IMG/VR virus record: IMGVR_UViG_3300028393_001676
Coordinates: 1-28,392 of that record
DNA length: 28,392 bases
Source: a virus
Direction: 5' to 3' (one strand)
Every line of letters starts with the position of its first letter. Position 1 is the first letter of the stretch. Made by a program: the position numbers and the translations under genes. Below are positions 14,350 to 22,182 of the stretch, piece by piece. The notes beneath the pieces are model-generated. The model was given only the letters and a program-made list of their open reading frames with translations, was not told where the DNA came from and made no database searches.

Positions 14350-14848
14350 TCAGGAATTCACGCCAGTCTAAATTATAGGCTAAACTATCTATTTTATGAA
14401 CTCCTATCAAATATAACACATAACTTGCTACACTCGACCCTCTGCCTACACCCCATAGAATTTCTTTTTCTTCTAAAGTATCTACCAAATATTTAAGGTA
14501 GTACAATAAATCCATCATGCCGTGCGCTATAAATGCTTCTAATTCTTCGCTAACTCTGGTTGTTTGTTCTGGAGTAGTACACATTCCGTATAACATTTCT
14601 ACTAGATTTGCACAGTAGTCCTTGGGCATAAACCAAAGTTGTTGACTGGCCCTGTCGTAATCTTGGATATTATTGTGAGTTTCGTATGGCGTAACAAATC
14701 TAAAACCAATTTGTTCTTCTAGTTGTTTTACAGCATCAGTGCGTTCAACAATCATGGTGTCGTCCACATTAAATTGATATCCATTATAAATGGCATCAAA
14801 TAAATCGTGTTCTTCAAAGATTGGATTACTGTATTTGTCTAGGCGCAT
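14345..14848 (-). CDS. Stand-alone DNA polymerase III alpha (DnaE)-like fragment, lacking the catalytic aspartates
   Basis: 167 residues. The last 60 (GMMDLLYYLKYLVD, then WGVGRGSSVASYVLYLIGVH and NLDWREFLR) closely follow the start of the PolC/DnaE palm: YFLIVWDFI, GPGRGSAAGSLVAYxLGIT, DPLxYxLxFERFLNPER. In DnaE the catalytic PDFDID follows directly, but here the protein stops at EFLR. It therefore has the nucleotide-triphosphate-binding GxGRGS loop (GVGRGSS, 133-139) but no catalytic Asp pair, and no PHP, fingers or beta-binding domains. The N-terminal 100 residues are unrecognised. It sits in a cluster with replication genes. It is a real gene rather than a decayed one: ATG at 14848 with AGGT, intact frame, tight spacing. 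Confidence 0.72.
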   Translation of the reverse strand: MRLDKYSNPIFEEHDLFDAIYNGYQFNVDDTMIVERTDAVKQLEEQIGFRFVTPYETHNNIQDYDRASQQLWFMPKDYCANLVEMLYGMCTTPEQTTRVSEELEAFIAHGMMDLLYYLKYLVDTLEEKEILWGVGRGSSVASYVLYLIGVHKIDSLAYNLDWREFLR

Positions 14849-14857
14849 TTACCTAGT

Positions 14858-15088
14858 TTAACTGATATTGATCAGTTTGTCAAGTCCTTTATCACGGCTA
14901 GACATCATTTTTTCATATTCGGCTTGACGTCGTTTGCTTGTTTCTGCTTTATAGGTATCCAGCAAAGTACTTATTTGTTGTTGCACACCAAAATTATTAG
15001 TCAAAAAATACTTTCGAGTTAGATCATTGATTTTATTTTCTAACTCGGAATCTTTTAAAGCACTAAGATCGCCTGCCAATGGATGCAT
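14858..15088 (-). CDS. Small conserved T4-like phage protein, function unknown
   Basis: 76 residues: LSALKDSELENKINDLTRKYFLTNNFGVQQQI then a charged helix. I remember this pattern (LxxLKDxELExKIxDLTRKYF...QQQI) as widespread and well conserved in T4-like phages, without a function. It is strongly helical. The ATG overlaps the stop of the upstream virion protein by one base (TAATG), and it ends nine bases before the DnaE-like gene. Confidence 0.75.
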   Translation of the reverse strand: MHPLAGDLSALKDSELENKINDLTRKYFLTNNFGVQQQISTLLDTYKAETSKRRQAEYEKMMSSRDKGLDKLINIS

Positions 15089-16203
15089 TAATGATACTCG
15101 CCTAAATATTTAATGTAAACATTAGTACCGGCGTCGTATGTCCATGCTTCAATCACTTTGATATTGTTACTAGTACTAGATGTTAATGTTGCAACCGCGG
15201 TAGCAGTTACTCCAGCAGTAGGCGCACTAATGGTAACAGTTGGAGCAACAGTAGTATAACCATCTCCTGCAGAAGTAAGATTAATAGATTTTATTCCGTT
15301 AGATACTGTAGCTTTTGCGTTGACACCCGATCCGCTAATTGCTGTTAAAGTATATGTACCTGGATATGGTCGATTCAATGTACCACTGCTAACTACGGTA
15401 AATGCTGTGATTGCACCTGTACCTTGTGTAATTGTGGCTACTTGTAAAATAACATCGCTGTGTGCATCGATAGCCAATTGATCGCCAACTTGGAAACCTG
15501 TGCCACCAACTGATACAGTTGCACTAACGATTTGATATACAGCCGTTGCTGTAGGGCTAGTACCGCCTGACAATACCGGGCTAGTAAAACTTATGGTTGC
15601 CGGTGTAGTGTATCCAGAATTAGGAGTACTATTAATGTTAGCATTGGTTACTTGAATACTGTCAACTCCTTCGCCTCCTACTGTAAATCCTAAAGTAGTA
15701 GTTCCTGGCAATGTTGGATAATCGGTAGCATAATGAATTGTGCCAGATCGTTCTGTACTAAAACTAACAGTTCTAACTCCAGCGCCGTCGCCAACTAAAA
15801 TAATTTGTATTTTAGCCCATTGACCGGTAGTTGACGGCCAGTTCACAAATGTTAAGGTAGGATTTCCAGCCAGTTTAAATTTTTGTATAGGGCCACTGGT
15901 TAAATCTATATTTGCATTGGCACTGATACCTAACAAGCTACCGTCAAAATATACGCCGTAAAATTGACTATACAATGCATTGTATATTGTACTGCCTAGC
16001 ATGTTATTTTGTACAGTGGTAGTGCCTGTTGCTAAATCTGCTTTTAATATTGTATTAGATTGCAATGCTGTAATTTCTGCTTTGGCAACACCTAGCCCAG
16101 CTGAAATAGCTGTAAAGTTATCTCTAAATCCCTGACTGTTGTTATCTTGTCCGGCAACTGGGTAAGTTGTGTTAATTGCACCGTAATTAATCTGACTGGT
16201 CAT
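15088..16203 (-). CDS. Virion/tail-fibre-type structural protein
   Basis: 371 residues. The N-terminus (INYGAINTTYPVAGQDNNSQ, then GFRDNFTAI) is a module I associate with structural proteins of marine T4-like phages, and it is a divergent cousin of the N-termini of the proteins at 20396 and 20974. Residues 180-345 are Gly/Thr/Val-rich beta repeats of the form SxGxGY...PTVTIxxP, resembling fibre shafts. The end is GTNVYIKYLGEYH. The ATG overlaps the preceding stop by four bases (ATGA). Probably part of the tail fibre or baseplate periphery; exact role unknown. Confidence 0.75.
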   Translation of the reverse strand: MTSQINYGAINTTYPVAGQDNNSQGFRDNFTAISAGLGVAKAEITALQSNTILKADLATGTTTVQNNMLGSTIYNALYSQFYGVYFDGSLLGISANANIDLTSGPIQKFKLAGNPTLTFVNWPSTTGQWAKIQIILVGDGAGVRTVSFSTERSGTIHYATDYPTLPGTTTLGFTVGGEGVDSIQVTNANINSTPNSGYTTPATISFTSPVLSGGTSPTATAVYQIVSATVSVGGTGFQVGDQLAIDAHSDVILQVATITQGTGAITAFTVVSSGTLNRPYPGTYTLTAISGSGVNAKATVSNGIKSINLTSAGDGYTTVAPTVTISAPTAGVTATAVATLTSSTSNNIKVIEAWTYDAGTNVYIKYLGEYH

Positions 16204-19200
16204 ACTGTTATCCTATCGTTTTTGAATACTAGGTATTTATCGCTTGTGTAACCGGTGACAGAATCTATTATATATCGGTCCACGGTGTAATCTAAATCTT
16301 TAAAATCAAACCCGCTATTTTCAATTAATAGCTTTATCCCTGCACTTTTACCCACTAAACAATAACAAATAGGAACGGCAAGCACAAATCCTATTTCTTG
16401 TTTAGTGCCCGGTTGAATACTGCGCATCCATAAAGGCAAATAATTGCGTTCTGTTAGGCCGGTTTGCCCAATACGATACTGCCAATTCGTTATACTACTG
16501 GGGAAAAACTTACTTACATTTGAATTGCTAATTTGATACCCTGTACTATCGGCAGTTACCACTTCTAATGGTCTACTGTTGCTAGGAGCATTTGCAGTCA
16601 AATCCGACAGATTTCTACTCCACAAATTTGGAACACTATCAATAGTTATGGTATCGGACTGATGTCCTCTACTTTTTATAGATGTTGGCAAATGTAATCC
16701 GTTAGGTTCTAATGGGTCTAGCATTTTTAAATAAACAACTTCGTATACCGCTGTTGTAGTTCCCGGCAAGTAAGCTACAGCAGTTTCTACACTATTAAAT
16801 ATAAATCGTTTGCGTTTATGATTAAGCCCCATAGCTGAAGCAAGTTTTGCCGCACTATTGGTTTGGATTCCTGCATAGGCAACCATGCTAAGATTATATT
16901 GTAATCCAAAGTTTGGATCATTTGATCTGTAAATTGATTGTGGCGCAAACACTGTGGTGTTGTTCATAAAACTCTTAAATGCAGTTCGTTGAGTATTATT
17001 CAAGTATGGCTGTACTCGTATGTTACTGTAGGCAATAGCGTTAGGTACATCTATGTTTACTGTAAATGTTCGAGATACCGCACTGTAACCAAATTGATCT
17101 CTAGCTTCTACAGTGAACGAATACGAACGATCAACAGTGGTAGCGGCTACATCGAATGTTAGATTGCCATGGTCAAAGCTGGTTAAGCCCAATATGTGGT
17201 TGGCTGGGTCGGGGAATTGTATAACTTTACCGATTATTTCGCCATCGGTGGTTAAAGTGAGCCCGTTAGGCAACACTCCTTGAGTAACCGTATACAATAC
17301 AACTGCATTTAAAATTGTTGTTGTAGCACTTACCCGTAGCGTAGAAATATAGTTTGCATGAATAGTTCCAAGATTGCTTGGAGTGTTCCAGGTAATTACG
17401 CTGTCTATTTCGCCTATGATTGTTATAGTAAATGTTCTGCTTGAGCTAAGACTATCACCTTTATTACCCGGACGAGTTGCAGTCAACGTAAATGTATAGA
17501 TAGTAGTAATAGCTGGTTGGTACGGAACATTTCCGTATAATTGCGCAGTGTTTAAATCAAAACTCATACCAGGTGGTAGTGAGCATAGTGTGCCTATGTA
17601 AAATATAGTGCCGTCTGGAATATTCTGTAATAATGTAGACGAAATATATACTCTATAAACTCCGTTACCTAAATTAATTACGTTGCTAATTCTATAAGTT
17701 TGTCCGGTCGCTCCAGGAATAATTCCTTCAAAACAAATATATTGTCCTATCGCAATATTGCCTTTAACATTGGTTACTGTAAGATGGTTACTACGAAACG
17801 AATTGTCAGTGTTGGATATATTAATACTGGTAGCACGGACTTCTCGATTAATCACTTCTTGATTATAATATACATTATTATTATCGTACAATGCTACTGG
17901 AATAGTAAGATAGTTACTGGCTCTGAATATACCCAAGTTAGGATTAGATAACCACACTGGCTGACGCAAATAAGTGGCATCTGCGGTAAATCCTTGATTA
18001 CCAACAAATCCATCCAAACTGGTGTTGTCAGCACGGAATGTATCATCACCTACTACAAATATTCTAAAAATTCTCTGAGCTATTTTGTAACCGTCTGTTA
18101 CTGTTACTTTAAACTGGTAGTTGACGTTAAGACTGATAGGCTGACCGTCCGGTAAATTGTAATCATAAAACACATCATCGTAAAAATATGTATCAAATCC
18201 GTTGGTAGACAGTGTGGCAAAGTCGTAGGCTACAGCGTCATAAGTAGATTCGTCGTAGGTGCCTTTTCCGTCCGCTGGTGTAATTTTAAGAGTAGGCTTT
18301 ATGTATCCGGTAATCAATCCAGTGGAGTCCATACTTAGACCTGGAGGCAAAGAACCGTCTCCGGATGCTATGTAATAAGTTAAAATGTTTCCAAGGGCTT
18401 CGTCAAGATCAAATGCTTCTATTTTATAATTTACATAAGTTCTGTCAAGTGCGTACAGTTGTTGATGAATACCTACCGGCAATGCTCCTGCGGCTGTGAC
18501 AAATGTGGGAACATTAACAGCACGGGTAGTTATGCTGAATGTTCTATCAGCAATGCTTACACCATTAGAGGCTCTTATGCAAAATGTAAATGTAGTATCA
18601 GTGGCAACAATATAAGGATAGCCAATGATGTGTGAACCGGATATTTGTAATCCGCCAGGTAAAGCACCACTGATTATATTATAAGTAAATGCCGCTGGAT
18701 CCGTAGCGGGATAATTAACGCCTCCGGCAGTATCAGTTGTAATGTAATCAACACCATTTATAGCAGTAGGCAAATATAAATCAGAACGTTCAACAGCTAC
18801 AAACGCATCGAGTTGCATGCGAACAGTATCAGTGTTTCTAAGTATAATTTTCGATAATGTTTGAGATTGCAACCAGTCAAAGTCTCCAGGTGCCCATGGC
18901 TGGTTTTCCCAGTATAGCGCATCACCATCGCGTAGTCTTATCATCTGGCTTGATATGATATTTTGAAAAGTTTGTCCTACCATAGCACCGGGAACTGGAG
19001 TTTCGGCTAACCCTCCGACCCACAAATCAATATTATTAATATTAGTATATGCAGTTTGTAAAGCGGAAGCTACTACGCTGTCTGTAGTTATTTGACTAAA
19101 TGAAGTGTACGCCGATAATCCTAATGCTGTACGCATTTGATTTAAACTTGGTAATCCAGCATCACGTCCACGTTGTATATTAGTTGCGGCAAGATCCATT

Positions 19201-20396
19201 GCGGCAGGCGGATCATTTAATAAATTACGCAAGTCTTCAATGATATGTACATCTAATTTATTACTGATGTCGCTGGCTAATTTGCGTATAAACCCGTCAG
19301 CACCGCCATTACGTTCAAACTGTGCAGGTGTTAAAAAGAAAGCCTGAGCCAATGTCAAAGACTCTAAAATGTTACCCTGTTCGTCTACACGATCTTGCGC
19401 ACCTGATACAATACTATGACCAAATCTCATTGCTGCCACAGCAAACTCTACAGTTACGCTGGCATCGATATTTGTTTTAAAACCTGTATATGCCGGAATA
19501 GTTGAAGCACCGACAATCTTTGGCAACCATTCTTTATATGTTATATTTTGAAATTCGGCAATAACTATGTTGCGAGCACGTTGATATAATTGTTCTCCAG
19601 TCCATGTTGGATGTAGTACTTTTAATCTGTCAACATGCCAGTTATGTTCTCTGATGAATAGTGTTTGTATAGACGTTAAATCTGGATTTTCTGTGCCTCG
19701 AGGATCTCCAAATACAAAACTATTATTAACAACAGGTGCATATTGTCCATTAGAGCTGGTAGACAATTTGCCAGTAGTTGCAGGTTGACCGCCTTCTCTT
19801 AAATTAATAGGATTTTGAAAAACAGTTGGACCTTGTGATACACCTGGAGGATAGGCAAGTCCATAAACAACACTACAATCTATCCAGCCAGTGACATCAT
19901 TTATTGGCAGTGCTGTATGACCAGCTATACCTGTTCCTGGGGCAATAGCACTACGATTAACTGGAATATGACTTCCGGGAGTTAAATTAGTGTCACCTGC
20001 CGGCACAACAACATCTATGTTAGTACTACCAGGTCGAGCAAATTCTAAATCGTGTGTTAAAAATTGTCCAAATGCATACATGAATCCGCTATATCCAGTA
20101 GGATCAGTTTCTTCACCTTCGTTGACTTGATCCCACACTACTAAATTACTAACAGTGCGAGCATTAGGCAAATCATTACGCATTTGATAAATGCCGTCTA
20201 CATAACTGTTTACAGCATTACGAATAAAAGGGGCACCGGCACTATTTCGTAAAGTAGCAACCGGATGATGTCCTTGCCCGGTATAACTGGGATTAGTTAA
20301 TGCCCCGCCAATAGGTAAGGCAATATTTACTGATGTTTGTTCAGTAAAAGTGCCGAGACTTGCTCCCGACTGTTTTGTCCATACATCTAAAGCCAT
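16200..20396 (-). CDS. Phage structural protein with N-terminal animal-type haem peroxidase domain and Ig-like repeats
   Basis: 1398 residues. About 55-535 matches the peroxidase-cyclooxygenase (animal haem peroxidase) superfamily: distal motif GQFLTHDLEF (110-119; Gln111, His115, Ca ligand Asp116), Ca loop TGWIDCS (169-175), catalytic Arg and haem-ester Glu in GDPRGTEN (R233, E236), LFIREHN (246-252), proximal His327 in RFGHS, NIQRGRD (406-412), WVGGLAE (459-465) and RLRDGDALYWEN. The residue before the distal His is Thr114 where myeloperoxidase has the haem-linking Asp. Residues 540-1130 hold Ig-like (He_PIG-like) repeats with LPxGLxxxxxGxIxG signatures. The last 270 residues (ending DRYIIDSVTGYTSDKYLVF...) resemble large virion proteins of T4-like aquatic phages. 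No signal peptide. It overlaps both neighbours (TAATG, ATGA). The family oxidises substrates with H2O2; the role on a virion is unknown. Confidence 0.9.
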   Translation of the reverse strand: MALDVWTKQSGASLGTFTEQTSVNIALPIGGALTNPSYTGQGHHPVATLRNSAGAPFIRNAVNSYVDGIYQMRNDLPNARTVSNLVVWDQVNEGEETDPTGYSGFMYAFGQFLTHDLEFARPGSTNIDVVVPAGDTNLTPGSHIPVNRSAIAPGTGIAGHTALPINDVTGWIDCSVVYGLAYPPGVSQGPTVFQNPINLREGGQPATTGKLSTSSNGQYAPVVNNSFVFGDPRGTENPDLTSIQTLFIREHNWHVDRLKVLHPTWTGEQLYQRARNIVIAEFQNITYKEWLPKIVGASTIPAYTGFKTNIDASVTVEFAVAAMRFGHSIVSGAQDRVDEQGNILESLTLAQAFFLTPAQFERNGGADGFIRKLASDISNKLDVHIIEDLRNLLNDPPAAMDLAATNIQRGRDAGLPSLNQMRTALGLSAYTSFSQITTDSVVASALQTAYTNINNIDLWVGGLAETPVPGAMVGQTFQNIISSQMIRLRDGDALYWENQPWAPGDFDWLQSQTLSKIILRNTDTVRMQLDAFVAVERSDLYLPTAINGVDYITTDTAGGVNYPATDPAAFTYNIISGALPGGLQISGSHIIGYPYIVATDTTFTFCIRASNGVSIADRTFSITTRAVNVPTFVTAAGALPVGIHQQLYALDRTYVNYKIEAFDLDEALGNILTYYIASGDGSLPPGLSMDSTGLITGYIKPTLKITPADGKGTYDESTYDAVAYDFATLSTNGFDTYFYDDVFYDYNLPDGQPISLNVNYQFKVTVTDGYKIAQRIFRIFVVGDDTFRADNTSLDGFVGNQGFTADATYLRQPVWLSNPNLGIFRASNYLTIPVALYDNNNVYYNQEVINREVRATSINISNTDNSFRSNHLTVTNVKGNIAIGQYICFEGIIPGATGQTYRISNVINLGNGVYRVYISSTLLQNIPDGTIFYIGTLCSLPPGMSFDLNTAQLYGNVPYQPAITTIYTFTLTATRPGNKGDSLSSSRTFTITIIGEIDSVITWNTPSNLGTIHANYISTLRVSATTTILNAVVLYTVTQGVLPNGLTLTTDGEIIGKVIQFPDPANHILGLTSFDHGNLTFDVAATTVDRSYSFTVEARDQFGYSAVSRTFTVNIDVPNAIAYSNIRVQPYLNNTQRTAFKSFMNNTTVFAPQSIYRSNDPNFGLQYNLSMVAYAGIQTNSAAKLASAMGLNHKRKRFIFNSVETAVAYLPGTTTAVYEVVYLKMLDPLEPNGLHLPTSIKSRGHQSDTITIDSVPNLWSRNLSDLTANAPSNSRPLEVVTADSTGYQISNSNVSKFFPSSITNWQYRIGQTGLTERNYLPLWMRSIQPGTKQEIGFVLAVPICYCLVGKSAGIKLLIENSGFDFKDLDYTVDRYIIDSVTGYTSDKYLVFKNDRITV
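16234..16241 (-). promoter_or_regulatory. Candidate late promoter (GATAAATA) inside the end of the peroxidase gene
   Basis: Minus-strand AAGCGATAAATACC, 31 bases before the gene starting at 16203. Identical over 13 bases to the intergenic element at 3248. It also encodes the conserved residues DKY, so coding constraint alone could explain it. Confidence 0.35.
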
Positions 20397-20944
20397 TAGA
20401 TAATTGTTCCAAAATTTACTTGTAGTTGGGGCTTAGGATCTACCAGCTGACCCATGTCAACAGTGTATCCTCTAAAATTAGTGTCAAGACCCGCCGGAGT
20501 TTGTATAGACCCCATGTCAACATTTACAGTACCTGATTCAATAATCATGCTGACTAAAAAAGACAAATTAGGAACATCAATGCCGCGTACTGTAGTTTGG
20601 GTATCGCCTGGCCCGACAATATTGTGTCCAGCTAGATTTAAATTAGCTGACAGTGTGGGAGCAAGATCGTTAGCCAGTCGTGTGTTAGCATGTAAGTTGA
20701 CTGTGGTAGAAGTATTAGTAAACGTAACTGTACTGTCTGTACTAGTTAATGTTTTAAACTGTAAATTCACACCATCACGTGACGCATACACACCGGTGCC
20801 ACTGCCCACGTTGGCTCCGCCTAAAATAGTAAATTCTGTATCTAATGCGGCAAAATTGTCGTTTACTTTAAGAAACGCAGTACGCAAGTCATCGCCAGTA
20901 CCGTCGTTTGCGTAGTTACCTAAGTTAATCTGTTGTAATGGCAT
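20396..20944 (-). CDS. Small virion/fibre-associated protein with the NxxDGTGDDLRTAF module
   Basis: 182 residues. Residues 4-33 (INLGNYANDGTGDDLRTAFL, then KVNDNFAAL) form a module shared with the next protein (INIGTAANSKNGDPLRTAFT, then KVNANFTEL). The rest is Thr/Asn/Val-rich beta structure (TSTDSTVTFTNTSTTVNLHA) with a C-terminal MGSIxxPAGLDTNFRGY segment. Such modules occur at the N-terminus of fibre-type proteins in T4-like aquatic phages and may be a docking or trimerisation element. It overlaps the peroxidase gene by TAATG. GGAG lies before the ATG. Function inferred from context. Confidence 0.72.
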   Translation of the reverse strand: MPLQQINLGNYANDGTGDDLRTAFLKVNDNFAALDTEFTILGGANVGSGTGVYASRDGVNLQFKTLTSTDSTVTFTNTSTTVNLHANTRLANDLAPTLSANLNLAGHNIVGPGDTQTTVRGIDVPNLSFLVSMIIESGTVNVDMGSIQTPAGLDTNFRGYTVDMGQLVDPKPQLQVNFGTII

Positions 20945-20962
20945 GTTCTGCTCCGTTTAGTA

Positions 20963-20970
20963 TATTTACC
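20963..20970 (-). promoter_or_regulatory. Candidate late promoter (GGTAAATA)
   Basis: Minus-strand ACGGTAAATATACTAAACGG lies in the 29-base gap between two virion genes, 19 bases before the start at 20944. It matches the T4 late octamer at six of eight bases and fits RNTAAATA. Confidence 0.4.
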
Positions 20971-20973
20971 GTA

Positions 20974-22182
20974 TTAGACTGCTGTGAATGTTGTTGTCAA
21001 TGCTAATAAGGTAATTGCTGTTGATATCTTATTGCAAGTTCCGTATTGGAATACCGGACCAGTATATAATACCACATTGCCTGCAACACCATTAATAGCA
21101 CGATTGGTTGCTTGTGCGACTGGCACGTTGAATGTACATACACCAAACTGCATACTTGCTGTGCCACTCATTGTGACACCATACGTATTGGCCGCTGTAC
21201 TAGTATTGTTTAGAATACAGTTGCCCATGCCAAATGCCACAGTTCCGCTCAGTGTAATAATTGCACCGGTATCAGCATCGACTACGCTGTTTAATAGTGT
21301 GCCAGTTGAAGCATTGGCATAATTCAATACTTGACCAGTACCGTTGGTTTCAAGATTGTTAATTTTACAATATCCATTTTGAACATCAATCAAATAAGTT
21401 GAACCGCTTGCTCTACTCACTGTGCAATCTGTCAACTCTAATTTGGTAGTTGCTCCGCTGTTGGTCATATACACACAACTGTATCCGCTGGTGTTTTGAT
21501 AAACATAAACCCCCTCTAAGAAAACACGGGCTGGGTTAGTGCCATTCACAACAATACCATGAGCTCCTGTGGCAAGAACAGCCACGTTGAATAGGCCAAA
21601 GTCGTTTGTATTTTTATTAACAGCACCAGGAGTAATTGTAACAGTACCTGTGATCCAAATTGGCACATGGCCTGCATCCGGTGTTGCTCCAATAATGTAA
21701 ATGTGCCCACGTGTCAGTGTTACGTCTTCTGTAGTTGAACCTGATAGCACAATAAATTGTGGGTTAAGAAAAATAGTAGAAGTAGAAGTTGCATCAAAGT
21801 TGGTTAATGTTCCAGCTGTAATCCTTGCTTCGATACCAGCCAGTGCGGCAGTGATGCTTTTGTAAGGTTTTAACAAACTGCCATCGGCTGTATAAGTGTC
21901 AGTTCTAGTTGGATCAACATTCCAAACGTTATCACTATTATTGGTCACAGGAGCAAACAAACTAACTCCATCTCGTTTAATATCACCAACAGTTGACGGC
22001 AATGTCAACACGCCGTCGGATCCTAAGGTCACGGTATAAGCACCATTTGTCAACTGTGTTTCATTTGCCGCGCCAGCATACAGCTCAGTGAAGTTTGCAT
22101 TCACCTTTGTAAATGCCGTGCGCAACGGATCGCCGTTTTTGCTGTTGGCCGCTGTGCCGATATTGATAGTTTGTTTTGCCAT
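20974..22182 (-). CDS. Fibre/tailspike-like protein with predicted beta-helix
   Basis: 402 residues. N-terminal INIGTAANSKNGDPLRTAFT (5-24) is the shared module. SDNVWNVDPTRTDTYTADGS leads into KPYKSITAALAGIEARI, the usual entry into pectate-lyase-like right-handed beta-helices. Residues 150-400 show repeating short beta strands (VFLEGVYVYQN, KLELTDCTVS, YCKINNLETNG, AFGMGNCILNNT, SMQFGVCTFN), consistent with coils of a beta-helix. No catalytic residues can be assigned. The ATG overlaps the upstream stop by one base (TAATG), with AGGGAGA as ribosome site at the end of that gene. Likely a spike, or fibre element that contacts host surface polymers. Confidence 0.78.
   Translation of the reverse strand: MAKQTINIGTAANSKNGDPLRTAFTKVNANFTELYAGAANETQLTNGAYTVTLGSDGVLTLPSTVGDIKRDGVSLFAPVTNNSDNVWNVDPTRTDTYTADGSLLKPYKSITAALAGIEARITAGTLTNFDATSTSTIFLNPQFIVLSGSTTEDVTLTRGHIYIIGATPDAGHVPIWITGTVTITPGAVNKNTNDFGLFNVAVLATGAHGIVVNGTNPARVFLEGVYVYQNTSGYSCVYMTNSGATTKLELTDCTVSRASGSTYLIDVQNGYCKINNLETNGTGQVLNYANASTGTLLNSVVDADTGAIITLSGTVAFGMGNCILNNTSTAANTYGVTMSGTASMQFGVCTFNVPVAQATNRAINGVAGNVVLYTGPVFQYGTCNKISTAITLLALTTTFTAV

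Noticed and set aside
20454-20915. 153-codon plus-strand open frame
   Set aside because: Antisense to the fibre-associated gene, which has the shared module and coupled overlaps; Thr/Asn/Val-rich coding leaves few stops on the other strand.
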